Assembly (NCBI GenBank): GCA_000432915.1
Contig: HF995233.1
Coordinates: forward strand, 112,708 to 176,707
Direction: 5' to 3'
From: Firmicutes bacterium CAG:194
Lineage (GTDB): Bacteria > Bacillota > Clostridia > Lachnospirales > Lachnospiraceae
DNA: 64,000 nt
Positions 1-8,845 of this stretch are shown in pieces; position 1 is the stretch's first letter, and every line of letters begins with the position of its first letter. Under the pieces are notes generated by a model that was not told the origin of the DNA, made no database searches, and worked only from the letters and a program-made list of their open reading frames with translations. A program made the position numbers and the translations under genes.

Positions 1-63
1 TGCTATGACCAGAAAAGCAGTCACTCCCCAGTATACATATTTTTTTTCAAAACGAAATTTCAT
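1..63 (-). CDS. N-terminus of a membrane protein, possibly AI-2E family transporter (partial)
   Basis: Only the first 21 codons are inside the window. They begin at ATG 63-61 with a good ribosome site (AGAAGGAAA, spacing about 6). The peptide starts with a charged stretch (MKFRFEKKYVYWG) followed by the beginning of a hydrophobic segment. That start resembles AI-2E family permeases of Lachnospiraceae, but 21 residues cannot prove it. It lies 44 nt downstream of the cytidylate-kinase-like gene on the same strand and may share its transcript. Confidence 0.5.
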   Translation of the reverse strand, partial: MKFRFEKKYVYWGVTAFLVIA

Positions 64-107
64 TTTACAGTTTCCTTCTATTGCTGATTTTGTTTCTTAT
101 ATCCTGT

Positions 108-734
108 TTATTTCTCGCGATTTTCAAAATCCAGAATAAACTGCTTTAATAAATTTACCGTTCCTTCAATTCCTAAAACACTGCTGTTAACAGAGAGATC
201 ATAGGAATCACTGAAGCCCCATCGCTTGGAAGAATAATAATTATAATAGCTCTGACGCTGCTTATCCTTTTTCAGGATCATTTCTTTGGCTTTAGATTCT
301 GTCAGATCATATTTTTTCATAATACGTTTGATCTTGACATCCATATCGCCATGGATAAAAACACTGATACAATTTGGATTGTCAGCCAGTGCATAATCCG
401 CACAACGACCTACAATGATACAAGGTCCTTCAGCCGCGATCTTCTTAATCGCATCAAATTGTGCCAGAAATACTTTCTGACTGATTGGCATGTCTACAAG
501 TCCTGCGGCATTGTACCCAAAGGAATAAGTATCCATAACCAGATTATACAAAAAACTGTTGGTTGGCCTTTCATCATGTGTATGGATCAATTCCTCACAG
601 AATCCACTCTCCTTTGCCGCTCTTGTCAAAAGCTCTTTGTCATAGCATTTGATACCAAGCTCCTCTGCAAGTTTTTCGCCGATTTCACGTCCGGCCGAAC
701 CAAATTGACGTCCGATTGTAATAATTGTATTCAT
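108..734 (-). CDS. Cytidylate kinase-like family protein
   Basis: A 208-aa cytoplasmic protein. The N-terminus (ITIGRQFGSAGREIGEKLAEEL, read here as a GRxFGSxGREIG motif at residues 8-19) is the signature of the cytidylate-kinase-like family, where it stands in for a classical P-loop. A later IIVGRCADYAL segment and the Arg/Lys-rich lid region (IKRIMKKYDL) also fit. True Cmk enzymes phosphorylate CMP/dCMP; substrates of this clostridial subfamily are mostly untested. The start is chosen because AAGGAGG lies 8 nt upstream. A promoter is visible just upstream (756-783). Confidence 0.85.
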   Translation of the reverse strand: MNTIITIGRQFGSAGREIGEKLAEELGIKCYDKELLTRAAKESGFCEELIHTHDERPTNSFLYNLVMDTYSFGYNAAGLVDMPISQKVFLAQFDAIKKIAAEGPCIIVGRCADYALADNPNCISVFIHGDMDVKIKRIMKKYDLTESKAKEMILKKDKQRQSYYNYYSSKRWGFSDSYDLSVNSSVLGIEGTVNLLKQFILDFENREK

Positions 735-755
735 ATGAAAAACCTCCTTGCCTGA

Positions 756-783
756 ATTATACGTATTTGTTTTTATATGTCAA
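756..783 (-). promoter_or_regulatory. Sigma-A promoter of the cytidylate-kinase-like gene
   Basis: On the minus strand TTGACA (783-778) and TATAAT (761-756) are separated by 16 nt, about 20 nt before the start codon. A second candidate (TTGTAA, 17 nt, TATAAT) lies about 25 nt further upstream. Confidence 0.65.
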
Positions 784-843
784 ATTATAACAAATTCCCT
801 CTACAATTACAATTTCTTTTTGTATATAATATATAATTCTCAA

Positions 844-1839
844 CTACAATTTTACCCATTTTTGAGAACGCAGCCTGACTGTTTTCCCGAGTTTCAGTTT
901 ATTGTTTTTCTTCTGAAAGCTTTTTACCTTATAATAATATTTTTTTCCGGTCTTCACTTTTTTATCGGTATATCCTGTGATCCTGCCCTTTTGGATCGTT
1001 TTTATTTTTTGATATTTTCCATTTTTGGATGTTGCACGATAAATCACATATCCATCTGCATTTGCCACTTTCTTCCATTTCAGGCAGACTGCTTTTTTCT
1101 GTGTATTCTGATCAGATGTTGTTTCGCCTGTTCCGGTAACTGTCACTGTAAATGTAGTCGTCAGCTTTTGATAAGATACCGTTACAGTCTGTTTTCCGGT
1201 CTTGTTTTTATTGTATCCGCTGCACATTTTATCACTGATCGGAACATAACTGTTTCCGTGCCATTTACAGTCTGCAACCAGATACAAGTCCATATCGGAT
1301 ATGGTGCTGCCTTTTTTGACACTGAGATCCGTACCGCCCTTTACGGAAAGAGATTCGAACTGACATCCTCCCACAAAAAGCTGTACCCAGTAATGTCTGA
1401 AATAACCATTTGTATCCTGACTGTAACCGACGCCTAAATGTGTCAGCGATGCATTCATCATATTCTGCTTATGCCCCGGGCTGTTCCACCAACTGTTTAT
1501 CACCTGTTCTGCCGATGACTGACCGGCTGCTATATTTTCGGCAACACTCCGGTAAAAGATATCCTGCTCAGCTAAAACAGAAAAACAGGTTGTTCCGTCC
1601 GGACGCGTATGCGAAAAATAGCTTTCTGTTTCTGCCACACGGATACCTGCCGCTTTCTGCAGCTTCTTCGTCGTGGATAAAGGTTCTAACCCCAGATTTA
1701 GTCTTTTTTGATTGGTCAGCTTTAAAACCTCCCACTCTTCTTTGGAACAAACAGATGGCTTCTGTGCCATAACCGGTGTTACAACAACTGTTGTAAACAA
1801 TAAAAGCAAGCTCATAATCTGCAGAATTCGTTTCTTCAT
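844..1839 (-). CDS. Secreted CAP-domain (SCP/PR-1-like) protein with C-terminal Fn3-like domain
   Basis: A 331-aa exported protein. Residues 1-26 are a signal peptide (MKKR, then LLLLF hydrophobic core, then VMAQ). Residues ~32-160 form a CAP domain: NQKRLNLGLEPL, the HTRPDGTTCF motif, AENIAAG, and SWWNSPGHKQNMM followed by HLGVGY. The last ~80 residues are a Lys/Tyr-rich fibronectin-III-like module (LKWKKVANADGYVIYRA, YYYKVKSF) common on Lachnospiraceae surface proteins. ATG 1839 is preferred because GGGAGG sits 7 nt upstream; an upstream in-frame start would place that site inside the gene. Bacterial CAP proteins are extracellular; the role of this one is unknown. Confidence 0.85.
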   Translation of the reverse strand: MKKRILQIMSLLLLFTTVVVTPVMAQKPSVCSKEEWEVLKLTNQKRLNLGLEPLSTTKKLQKAAGIRVAETESYFSHTRPDGTTCFSVLAEQDIFYRSVAENIAAGQSSAEQVINSWWNSPGHKQNMMNASLTHLGVGYSQDTNGYFRHYWVQLFVGGCQFESLSVKGGTDLSVKKGSTISDMDLYLVADCKWHGNSYVPISDKMCSGYNKNKTGKQTVTVSYQKLTTTFTVTVTGTGETTSDQNTQKKAVCLKWKKVANADGYVIYRATSKNGKYQKIKTIQKGRITGYTDKKVKTGKKYYYKVKSFQKKNNKLKLGKTVRLRSQKWVKL

Positions 1840-1874
1840 TGCATCCTCCCTCATTCATATTACAATAACATTCG

Positions 1875-3490
1875 TTAGAAATGGATCTCTATTAACTGTA
1901 CTTTAGCCTGTCCTTTATAAACAAGATATAAAGCATGGACACCATCCGGTATTCCTATCTGTACAGTTACTTTTTTCCAGTCTTCCGCCTTTTCATCCAG
2001 TAAAAGCGTTCCTATTTCATTTTCTGCTGTATCAATGCATATCCCGAATTGCGGCGCATTTTCTGTTGACTGTCTCGGTTTGACTATATCGGTCAAAGTA
2101 TCTTTTTCAGCATATGTATTCGCAAAATTCTCATCATCCTGACTACGGATATCCGTACGATATCTTCCATCAAAGATCACGCGATTCTTCTCGGTTTCCA
2201 TCCGATAGGTAATCCCAAATTGCTTTACAGACCTGCATTCGAAATATTTATAACCGATCAGGGTGTGATCTTCTATTTCCGCAATAAATCGCTCCTGCCC
2301 CTTATGTGTAACATTTGGAAACGAGATCTGAAACACACTGTTAGACCCGTGTGGCATATGTCCGTTTGTCAGATTGCAGGCGATCACTGCCGGATAGGTG
2401 CCTTCTGCTGACAGCGGTCCATCATTCAATCCGCAGCTTGTCATTTCTGCCTGTGGAATGCTGCCATCTTCCAAAATACGTATTTTCTCCGCACATGCCT
2501 GTCTGCTATAATCAGATTTATGTGTCAGACGATGGTAAAAAACATACCATTGCCCATTAATTTCAATGATGCTGCCATGTGTAGTTCCTGTCATATTCAG
2601 CTTATGCTGTGCATCTCTGCCGCGATAACCGATATCACCATTGGATACGATCGTTCCGCCGAAAACAAAGTCCCGATCAGGCTGATCACTCGTTGCATAA
2701 CAGAGCTCATGATTCTGCCAGGAAGAATAGATAAAATAATACTTCTTTCCGACCTTATGCATGGATGAACCTTCAAAAAACGGGTGTGCTTCAAAGCTTG
2801 TGCCTTTTACCCGATACGGAATAATATGCTTTGCTTCTTCCTTTACCGTCAGCATATCATCGGAAAGAACTGCCATGACCGGTCCCATGATACTGTCCGG
2901 ATAACTGAAAATTTCTTCCCGGCTCCGTCCGAACATTTCTATCTCATCCTGCAGGTAAAAATCATTTGTCAAAAAATCGTTGCGTTCCTCATAGTCATAC
3001 TGTGTTCCGTAATAAAGCCGGATCGTTCCGTCGTCATTGAGCACCGCCGGATCAAAACAAATATATTTCAGCATGGGACTGCCATCCGGATTTTTCACAA
3101 CGCCGAGGTATTCATACTGCCCGGCCGGCGTATCACAGACAGCCACACTGACAGGGCCCTGATAACCACCCTGTCCATAATCTCCGCCCATGCAGTAATA
3201 CAGATAAAAACGACCATCATTGCCCTGTACCACATCCGGTGCATACATATACTGCGGAGCGGGATAACGCGGATCCTGTTTTGCCTGATAAATTACGCCC
3301 TCATACCGCCAGTCCGTCAGATCATCTACCGGTGCGGAATAACAGACATAATCGAGCATACAGAAAGTGTCGCCGCCTTCCTTGTCATGTGAACCATAAT
3401 GATATACCCTGTCACCGAACACATGCGGTTCTCCATCCGGAATATATTCATAAAGCGGTAAAAATGGATTATATATTTGATTTTCTTCAT
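1875..3490 (-). CDS. Glycoside hydrolase family 43 protein with C-terminal CBM-like domain; frameshifted at the start
   Basis: The intact reading frame (GTG 3422 to 1875, 515 aa) encodes a GH43 five-bladed propeller: GDRVYHYGSHD, YMYAPDVVQGNDGRFYLYY, CFDPAVLNDDG, SFEAHPFFEGSSM, MTGTTHGSI. A beta-rich C-terminal region (residues ~340-515) looks like a carbohydrate-binding module. GH43 enzymes cleave arabinose- or xylose-containing polysaccharides. No signal peptide is seen, so it probably acts on imported oligosaccharides. Homologous N-terminal sequence (NPFLPLYEYIPDGEPHV) continues upstream of 3422 but has no start in that frame. ATG 3490, with a GAAAGGAAAG ribosome site, is one base out of frame: four A residues stand where five would restore MKKNQIYNPFL. 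The 3490-1875 span is therefore not a multiple of three. Confidence 0.8.
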
Positions 3491-3544
3491 AAGTCTTTCC
3501 TTTCTACTTTTCACTCTGTCGATAAATAGAATTGTATTTTTGTA

Positions 3545-3569
3545 AATAAGACTTATTTATAGTCTTATT
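3545..3569. promoter_or_regulatory. Inverted-repeat operator at the GH43 promoter
   Basis: AATAAGACT (3545-3553) and AGTCTTATT (3561-3569) form a perfect 9-bp inverted repeat around a 7-nt spacer. The site overlaps the -10 box and start region of the minus-strand GH43 promoter, as expected for a substrate-responsive repressor. The regulator is not in the window. Confidence 0.5.
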
Positions 3570-3596
3570 ATAAATGTGATTCCTATAGTTTGTAAA
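3567..3596 (-). promoter_or_regulatory. Promoter of the GH43 gene
   Basis: On the minus strand TTTACA (3596-3591), an 18-nt spacer and TATAAT (3572-3567) lie about 77 nt before ATG 3490. Confidence 0.5.
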
Positions 3597-3667
3597 GAAA
3601 AAATATGTTACAATCAATATGATACCGCTAAATCATGTATGCATCAACACAAAAAGGGGAATTAACT

Positions 3668-4033
3668 ATGTCAGAAGTAATAACCATGAAACGAAACAAT
3701 AGTGATGAGAATACAACGCTCGCAATGCTGGCGAATGATTTCATCCGCAAAATGTCTATTCACAAGATCTGCCGGGTACAGAAAGCCGGGGGAAAAGCAA
3801 TTCTTATCTGTTTTGAAGAATATTATTACAGAGTTGAAAGCGCTGTATCACTGACCGTTATGCTTACACAGGAAGATAACTCACAGGATGCTTTTATCAT
3901 TGGTTTTGGTGGTGGACATGGTCTTTTGAATATTTCCTGGGGTGCAAATGAATCGATTGCCAAGAAAGCGTATAACGCATTAGCAGAACTGGGATTTGAA
4001 AAAGATGACAGTGTGACGGGGATGTATTTATAA
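3668..4033 (+). CDS. Small hypothetical protein (121 aa)
   Basis: A soluble 121-aa protein with no signal peptide or membrane segment. It is predicted to be alpha/beta, with a helical N-terminus (ENTTLAMLANDFIRKM), a central strand-rich part (FEEYYYRVESAVSLTVMLTQ) and a Gly-rich turn (IGFGGGHG) before a C-terminal helix. The layout is reminiscent of DUF6054-type proteins, but this is only a resemblance. The start at ATG 3668 follows AAAAGGGG at suitable spacing; an in-frame upstream ATG at 3635 lacks such a site. It is one of six coding genes on the plus strand and stands alone. Confidence 0.6.
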   Translation: MSEVITMKRNNSDENTTLAMLANDFIRKMSIHKICRVQKAGGKAILICFEEYYYRVESAVSLTVMLTQEDNSQDAFIIGFGGGHGLLNISWGANESIAKKAYNALAELGFEKDDSVTGMYL

Positions 4034-4137
4034 ACAATTATAACTTTTGCAAATAATTTTCAAGCTGGTGAAAAATACCTACCACATTTGTTCTTCAATT
4101 CTTTTATTGGAATAATTTGTGGCATATCATCTAAAAT

Positions 4138-4174
4138 AGGGCTATTCAAACATATACTCTGTTTGAATAGCCCT
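4138..4174. terminator. Bidirectional terminator hairpin
   Basis: A perfect 15-bp stem (AGGGCTATTCAAACA paired with TGTTTGAATAGCCCT) around a 7-nt loop lies between convergent genes. T-rich flanks follow on the minus strand, so it probably ends the GGGtGRT operon (stop at 4199) and may also stop the small plus-strand gene. Confidence 0.75.
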
Positions 4175-4198
4175 AAAATTTACATTTTAAATCTATAT

Positions 4199-5218
4199 TT
4201 AGAATTTACCAGCCTTTGCAGCTTCTTCGATAGAAACGGCTGTAGAAACAGTCATACCTACCATTGGGTTATTACCAGCGCCGATCAGACCCATCATTTC
4301 TACGTGAGCAGGAACTGATGAAGAACCAGCGAACTGTGCATCTGAATGCATACGGCCCATTGTATCTGTCATACCATAAGATGCAGGACCTGCAGCCATG
4401 TTATCCGGATGAAGTGTACGTCCTGTACCACCGCCTGATGCTACTGAGAAGTACTTCTTACCGGCTTCAAGTCTTTCTTTCTTATAAGTACCGGCTACCG
4501 GATGCTGGAAACGAGTCGGGTTTGTAGAGTTACCTGTGATAGATACGTCTACATTTTCTTTCCACATGATTGCAACGCCTTCCGGAACAGAGTTTGCACC
4601 GTAGCAGTTAACCTTGGCACGTGGAGAATCAGCGTCTTTAGAGTAGCACTTGCGTGATACTTCTTTTACTGTATTTGTATATGGATCATATTCTGTCTCA
4701 ACAAATGTAAATCCGTTGATACGGGAAATGATCTGAGCTGCGTCTTTTCCAAGACCGTTTAAGATAACACGGAGAGGTTTCTGACGAACCTTGTTAGCCT
4801 TTTCTGCGATACCGATAGCACCTTCAGCAGCTGCGAATGATTCATGACCGGCTAAGAAAGCGAAACACTCTGTATCCTCTTCCAGAAGCATTTTACCAAG
4901 GTTACCATGTCCAAGACCTACCTTACGTGTATCAGCAACAGAACCAGGAATACAGAAAGCCTGAAGTCCTTCGCCGATTGCTGCAGCAGCATCAGCAGCC
5001 TTGCGGCAGTTTTTCTTGATTGCGATTGCTGCACCTACTGTGTAAGCCCATTTTGCGTTTTCAAAACAGATTGGCTGAATGCCTTCGATCAGACTGTAAA
5101 CATCGATTCCAGCAGCCATTGTAATATCTTTACATTCCTCAATTGAATTAATGCCATACTCTTTTAATACAGCAAGAATCTGAGGCTCTCTTCTTTCATA
5201 TGATTCAAATAATGCCAT
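4199..5218 (-). CDS. GGGtGRT protein (conserved, uncharacterised)
   Basis: A 339-aa cytoplasmic protein carrying the motif that names its family, SGGGTGRTLHPDN, around residue 258-270. A Gly/Met-rich C-terminus follows (GPASYGMTDTMGRMHSD, GAGNNPMVGMT). The biochemical function is unknown to me. ATG 5218 follows GGAGG at good spacing. It lies 19 nt downstream of a NifU/IscU-like gene, and this pairing recurs in clostridia, suggesting a role connected with iron-sulfur clusters or a metalloenzyme. That functional link is inference. Confidence 0.85.
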   Translation of the reverse strand: MALFESYERREPQILAVLKEYGINSIEECKDITMAAGIDVYSLIEGIQPICFENAKWAYTVGAAIAIKKNCRKAADAAAAIGEGLQAFCIPGSVADTRKVGLGHGNLGKMLLEEDTECFAFLAGHESFAAAEGAIGIAEKANKVRQKPLRVILNGLGKDAAQIISRINGFTFVETEYDPYTNTVKEVSRKCYSKDADSPRAKVNCYGANSVPEGVAIMWKENVDVSITGNSTNPTRFQHPVAGTYKKERLEAGKKYFSVASGGGTGRTLHPDNMAAGPASYGMTDTMGRMHSDAQFAGSSSVPAHVEMMGLIGAGNNPMVGMTVSTAVSIEEAAKAGKF

Positions 5219-5237
5219 CTATTTATCCTCCTATTCC

Positions 5238-5930
5238 TTACTCTTTTCTAGGGTCAATTACACGTACAGCATCCTGTACACGACCATACTGACCTGAAGC
5301 TTTTTCATATGCTGTAGCAGCATCATCGCCGGCTTTGATGAAGTCCATCATCTTACCGAAGTTTACATATTTGTAACCGATGATCTCATCAGCTTCGTCA
5401 AGGGCAATACCTGTAATATAACCATCTGTAAGTTCAAGGTATCTAGGTCCTTTGGAAAGAGTTCCGTATGTAGTACCAACCATAGAACGGGTTCCTTTAC
5501 CAAGATCTTCCAGACCAGCACCGATTGCAAGACCGTCTTCAGAGAAGGCAGACTGTGAACGACCGTAAACGATCTGTAAGAACAACTCTCTCATAGCAGT
5601 GTTGATTGCATCACATACAAGGTCTGTATTTAATGCTTCCATAACTGTTAAGCCCGGAAGGATTTCTGCTGCCATAGCTGCTGAATGAGTCATACCGGAA
5701 CATCCGATTGTCTCAACTAAAGCTTCCTGGATAATACCTTCCTTAACGTTTAAGGATAATTTACAAGCACCCTGCTGTGGTGCACACCAGCCAATACCGT
5801 GTGTATAGCCAGAAATATCCTTCACTTCTTTTGCCTGAACCCATTTTGCTTCTTCTGGGATTGGTGCACAGCCATGATGAACGCCCTGTGCAACTGGACA
5901 CATTTCTTCCACTTCTTTTGAATAAATCAT
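5238..5930 (-). CDS. NifU/IscU-like iron-sulfur cluster assembly scaffold protein
   Basis: A 230-aa protein of the IscU/NifU N-terminal fold. Candidate cluster-ligand cysteines are C11 (EMCPVAQ), the HHGCAP cysteine, the GWCAPQQGAC pair and ETIGCSGMTHSAAMAAE; the last matches the conserved third-Cys helix of IscU. At 230 aa it is longer than bacterial IscU (~130 aa), with a clostridia-type C-terminal extension. It is the first gene of a two-gene minus-strand operon with the GGGtGRT protein. AAAGGAG precedes ATG 5930. No cysteine desulfurase gene is adjacent. Confidence 0.82.
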   Translation of the reverse strand: MIYSKEVEEMCPVAQGVHHGCAPIPEEAKWVQAKEVKDISGYTHGIGWCAPQQGACKLSLNVKEGIIQEALVETIGCSGMTHSAAMAAEILPGLTVMEALNTDLVCDAINTAMRELFLQIVYGRSQSAFSEDGLAIGAGLEDLGKGTRSMVGTTYGTLSKGPRYLELTDGYITGIALDEADEIIGYKYVNFGKMMDFIKAGDDAATAYEKASGQYGRVQDAVRVIDPRKE

Positions 5931-6101
5931 GTGAAAACTCCTTTCAAAATGTACTTTATTTTATCAACAAAATATCACATGTATATTTTGTCAAAATCAC
6001 CGTTATCATTTTCGCATATTTCCACAAAAAAATCCAGTCATTTTTATGTTTTTTTCCATATACACGCTGCATGGTTTTCTGCAGAAAACAGCCATTTTTA
6101 C

Positions 6102-6788
6102 TTATTTGGGATCCTTCTTGAGTTTTACCTTCTGTACAACCTTGCCCGGTGCCTTATAAATGGAGTTTTCATTTACAAGTCCTCTGACATTGGAAAGCGG
6201 ATAAATGCTGCAGTTTCTGCCGATGATCGTACCGGGATTCAAAACGCTGTTACAGCCGATCTGGGAAAAATCTCCGACAATCGCACCAAACTTGCGCAGC
6301 TTGGTATCCATTTTGCCGAGTGCAAAATTCACTTCTACATTGCTCTTGTCGTTTTTGACGTTAGATGTAATTGCACCTGCTCCGAGATGGGAACGGAAGC
6401 CTAAAATACTGTCACCGACATAATTGTAATGCGGGATCTGTACCTCATCAAAGATGATACTGTTCTTAACCTCTGTGGAATTACCAATCACGCAGTTTTT
6501 GCCAATGATCGCACTGCCACGGATAAATGCGCAGTGACGGACTTCCGTGCCTGCATCGATGATACACGGACCGCCGATATAAGCGGTCGGTGCAATGACT
6601 GCTGATTTTGAGATCCATACATTACTGCCGCGCTGCTCAAATTCCTCACTTGGCAGCATCGGCCCCAACTGTTCAATAAAAATGCTGATCGATGGCAGAA
6701 CCTCCCAAGGATTCTCCACCGGATCAAACATGTATTTTGCGATGGTGTGTTCAACATCAAGATACTTTGATACCTGAAATAATTCCAT
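6102..6788 (-). CDS. Left-handed beta-helix acyltransferase-like / GlmU C-terminal-like protein
   Basis: A 228-aa protein with hexapeptide repeats over residues ~50-200 (SAVIAPTAYIGGPCIIDAGTEVR, read in short units such as IIGKNC, VIGNST, TIIGRNC) that build a left-handed parallel beta-helix. The later LGAGAITSN and the KMDTKLRKFGAIVGD segment resemble the acetyltransferase half of GlmU. There is no nucleotidyltransferase domain, so it is not a full GlmU. Start ATG 6788 is chosen because GGAGGG lies 6-7 nt upstream. It sits 18 nt downstream of topB on the same strand. The substrate is unknown. Confidence 0.75.
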   Translation of the reverse strand: MELFQVSKYLDVEHTIAKYMFDPVENPWEVLPSISIFIEQLGPMLPSEEFEQRGSNVWISKSAVIAPTAYIGGPCIIDAGTEVRHCAFIRGSAIIGKNCVIGNSTEVKNSIIFDEVQIPHYNYVGDSILGFRSHLGAGAITSNVKNDKSNVEVNFALGKMDTKLRKFGAIVGDFSQIGCNSVLNPGTIIGRNCSIYPLSNVRGLVNENSIYKAPGKVVQKVKLKKDPK

Positions 6789-6806
6789 TTGCTTTCCCTC
6801 CATAAG

Positions 6807-8843
6807 TTATGATTTTTTATTTTTGACAGCAGGATAATATTTTGCTGCTTCGCAGAATCTGTGCTCCAGCAGACTGCGCTGGTTTGTCTGTTTGACATAT
6901 TCCGTTCTGCGGACGATAAAACCTTCCAGCTTTTCCAAATATTCATCCTGACTGATCACGCCGTCTGCGACCTGTGTCAGCCCCTTCTCCCAGCTCGCGG
7001 TAAGCTTTGGATCAAGAAGTGACCGGATAGAACAGTTAACGACTTCATAAATACTCTCACCAAGCAGCGTCGGCGTAATGATCTGCGTCTTTTTATTCAG
7101 TGCCAGATACTTGTTATTGACCAGTTTTTTCAGGATCTCCGCTCTTGTTGCAGAAGTACCGATCCCGCTTCCTTTGATCTGTGCCCTGAGTTCTTCATCT
7201 TCGATCAGCTGCCCTGCGTTTTCCATGGCAAGGATCATCGATCCTGAATTGTATCGTTTTGGCGGTGAAGTCTCTCCTTCCTTTATTGAGAAACCGTTCC
7301 CGTCTATTATATCATTTTTTTTCAGAGAAGACAGTATTTTTAACAAATTCTCATCACAAGCGGTATCTGTTTCTTCCTCCTGCTCTTTTTCCTTTGTTTT
7401 TTCCGCTTCTTCTGTCTTTTTACCAAAGCTGTACTGCATCAGTTCCAGATACCCTGCGCTCGAAAGTACTTTAAAGTTGGCAAAAAACTGTTCGCTGCCA
7501 CGCTGCACGCAAAGTGCGATCTTCTGGTAAACAGCCGGCGGGCAGAAAATGGAAAGGAATCGTCTGACAATGACCTCATATACCTTTGCAGACGTTGCAT
7601 GCAATGAAGAAAGTGCCGCAAGTCCCTGACCGGTCGGAATAATCGCATAGTGATCCGTGATCTGCTTGTCATTGACATATTTTGTCTTTGCCAGATTCTG
7701 ATAAGTTTTCTTTTCCAGAATATATTTCACATACGGTCCGACGCCCGGATACGATGCAAGACCGCTGATATTTTTTGTGATTTCCTTGGAAACCGCTGTG
7801 GAAAGCACACGTGCATCCGTACGCGGATAGGTTGTCAGCTTCTTTTCATACAGCTCCTGCACAATCTGCAGTGTCTGATCCGGGCTGATCTTAAACAGCT
7901 TGGTGCATTCGTTCTGCAGCTCCGCCAGATTAAACAAAAGCGGTGGATTTTTCGTTTCTTTCTTTTTCTCTGCTTTTACCACCTGAAACTGCAACGGCTG
8001 TGGCTGCATTAGTGCGTCAATCAGTTTCTGTGCATCTTCCTGCTTTTTGAATCCGTTTTCTTTATACAGAAGCGGTGATTCAAAGTAAGCAGATCCCTTG
8101 ACAGCTCTCCATTCTGCATCCACTGCCTTATCGCCGATCTGCAGGCTGGCAAGGACACGGTAAAACGGTGTTTTGACAAAATTACGGATCTCCCGTTCTC
8201 TGTCCACTACCATGCCAAGCACACAGGTCATGACACGGCCGACCGAGATCACTACCCGGTCCTGATCCAGAAATTTTTTGACGTTATACCCATATTTCAA
8301 GGTCAGCACGCGTGAAAAATTAATGCCCATCAGATAATCTTCTTTTGCCCGCAGATAAGCGGAAGAACACAGATTGTCATACGCGGACAGATCTTTCGCT
8401 TCCCGGATGCCACGCAGGATTTCTTCTTCCGTCTGGGAATCGATCCAGACACGTCTTCTTTCCTTGCCTGTCACATGTGCCTGCATTTCCACAAGCCTGT
8501 ATATGTATTCTCCTTCCCGCCCCGAGTCGGTACAGACGTAAATAATATCCACATCCGACCGGTTCAATATACCGCTGACGATCTGAAACTGTTTTTTAAC
8601 GCCGTCGATCACTTCGTATTTGAATTCCTTTGGAATGAAAGGAAGCGGTTCGATCGTCCATCTTTTCCATTTTTCATCATATGCTTCCGGATAGCTCATA
8701 GTAACCAGATGTCCGACACACCATGTGACAATTGCTTCCTCAGACTCCATATAGCCATCTCGCGATTTCATATTATATTTTAATGCTTTCGCAAATTCTC
8801 TTGCTACACTCGGTTTTTCTGCTATAAAAACCTGTTTTCCCAT
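6807..8843 (-). CDS. topB: DNA topoisomerase III (type IA)
   Basis: A 678-aa enzyme that relaxes and decatenates DNA by single-strand passage. The Toprim domain at the N-terminus shows the catalytic Glu (FIAEKPSVA, residues 6-14) and the metal site DSGREGE (~106-112). The active-site tyrosine is Y339 in TTYPRTDAR. A charged Glu/Lys/Thr-rich insert (KKTEEAEKTKEKEQEEETD) interrupts the later part. No C-terminal zinc fingers are present, as usual for TopB rather than TopA. The gene starts 2 nt after the upstream ATPase gene ends, so the two are very likely co-transcribed. Confidence 0.93.
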   Translation of the reverse strand: MGKQVFIAEKPSVAREFAKALKYNMKSRDGYMESEEAIVTWCVGHLVTMSYPEAYDEKWKRWTIEPLPFIPKEFKYEVIDGVKKQFQIVSGILNRSDVDIIYVCTDSGREGEYIYRLVEMQAHVTGKERRRVWIDSQTEEEILRGIREAKDLSAYDNLCSSAYLRAKEDYLMGINFSRVLTLKYGYNVKKFLDQDRVVISVGRVMTCVLGMVVDREREIRNFVKTPFYRVLASLQIGDKAVDAEWRAVKGSAYFESPLLYKENGFKKQEDAQKLIDALMQPQPLQFQVVKAEKKKETKNPPLLFNLAELQNECTKLFKISPDQTLQIVQELYEKKLTTYPRTDARVLSTAVSKEITKNISGLASYPGVGPYVKYILEKKTYQNLAKTKYVNDKQITDHYAIIPTGQGLAALSSLHATSAKVYEVIVRRFLSIFCPPAVYQKIALCVQRGSEQFFANFKVLSSAGYLELMQYSFGKKTEEAEKTKEKEQEEETDTACDENLLKILSSLKKNDIIDGNGFSIKEGETSPPKRYNSGSMILAMENAGQLIEDEELRAQIKGSGIGTSATRAEILKKLVNNKYLALNKKTQIITPTLLGESIYEVVNCSIRSLLDPKLTASWEKGLTQVADGVISQDEYLEKLEGFIVRRTEYVKQTNQRSLLEHRFCEAAKYYPAVKNKKS

Positions 8844-8845
8844 AT

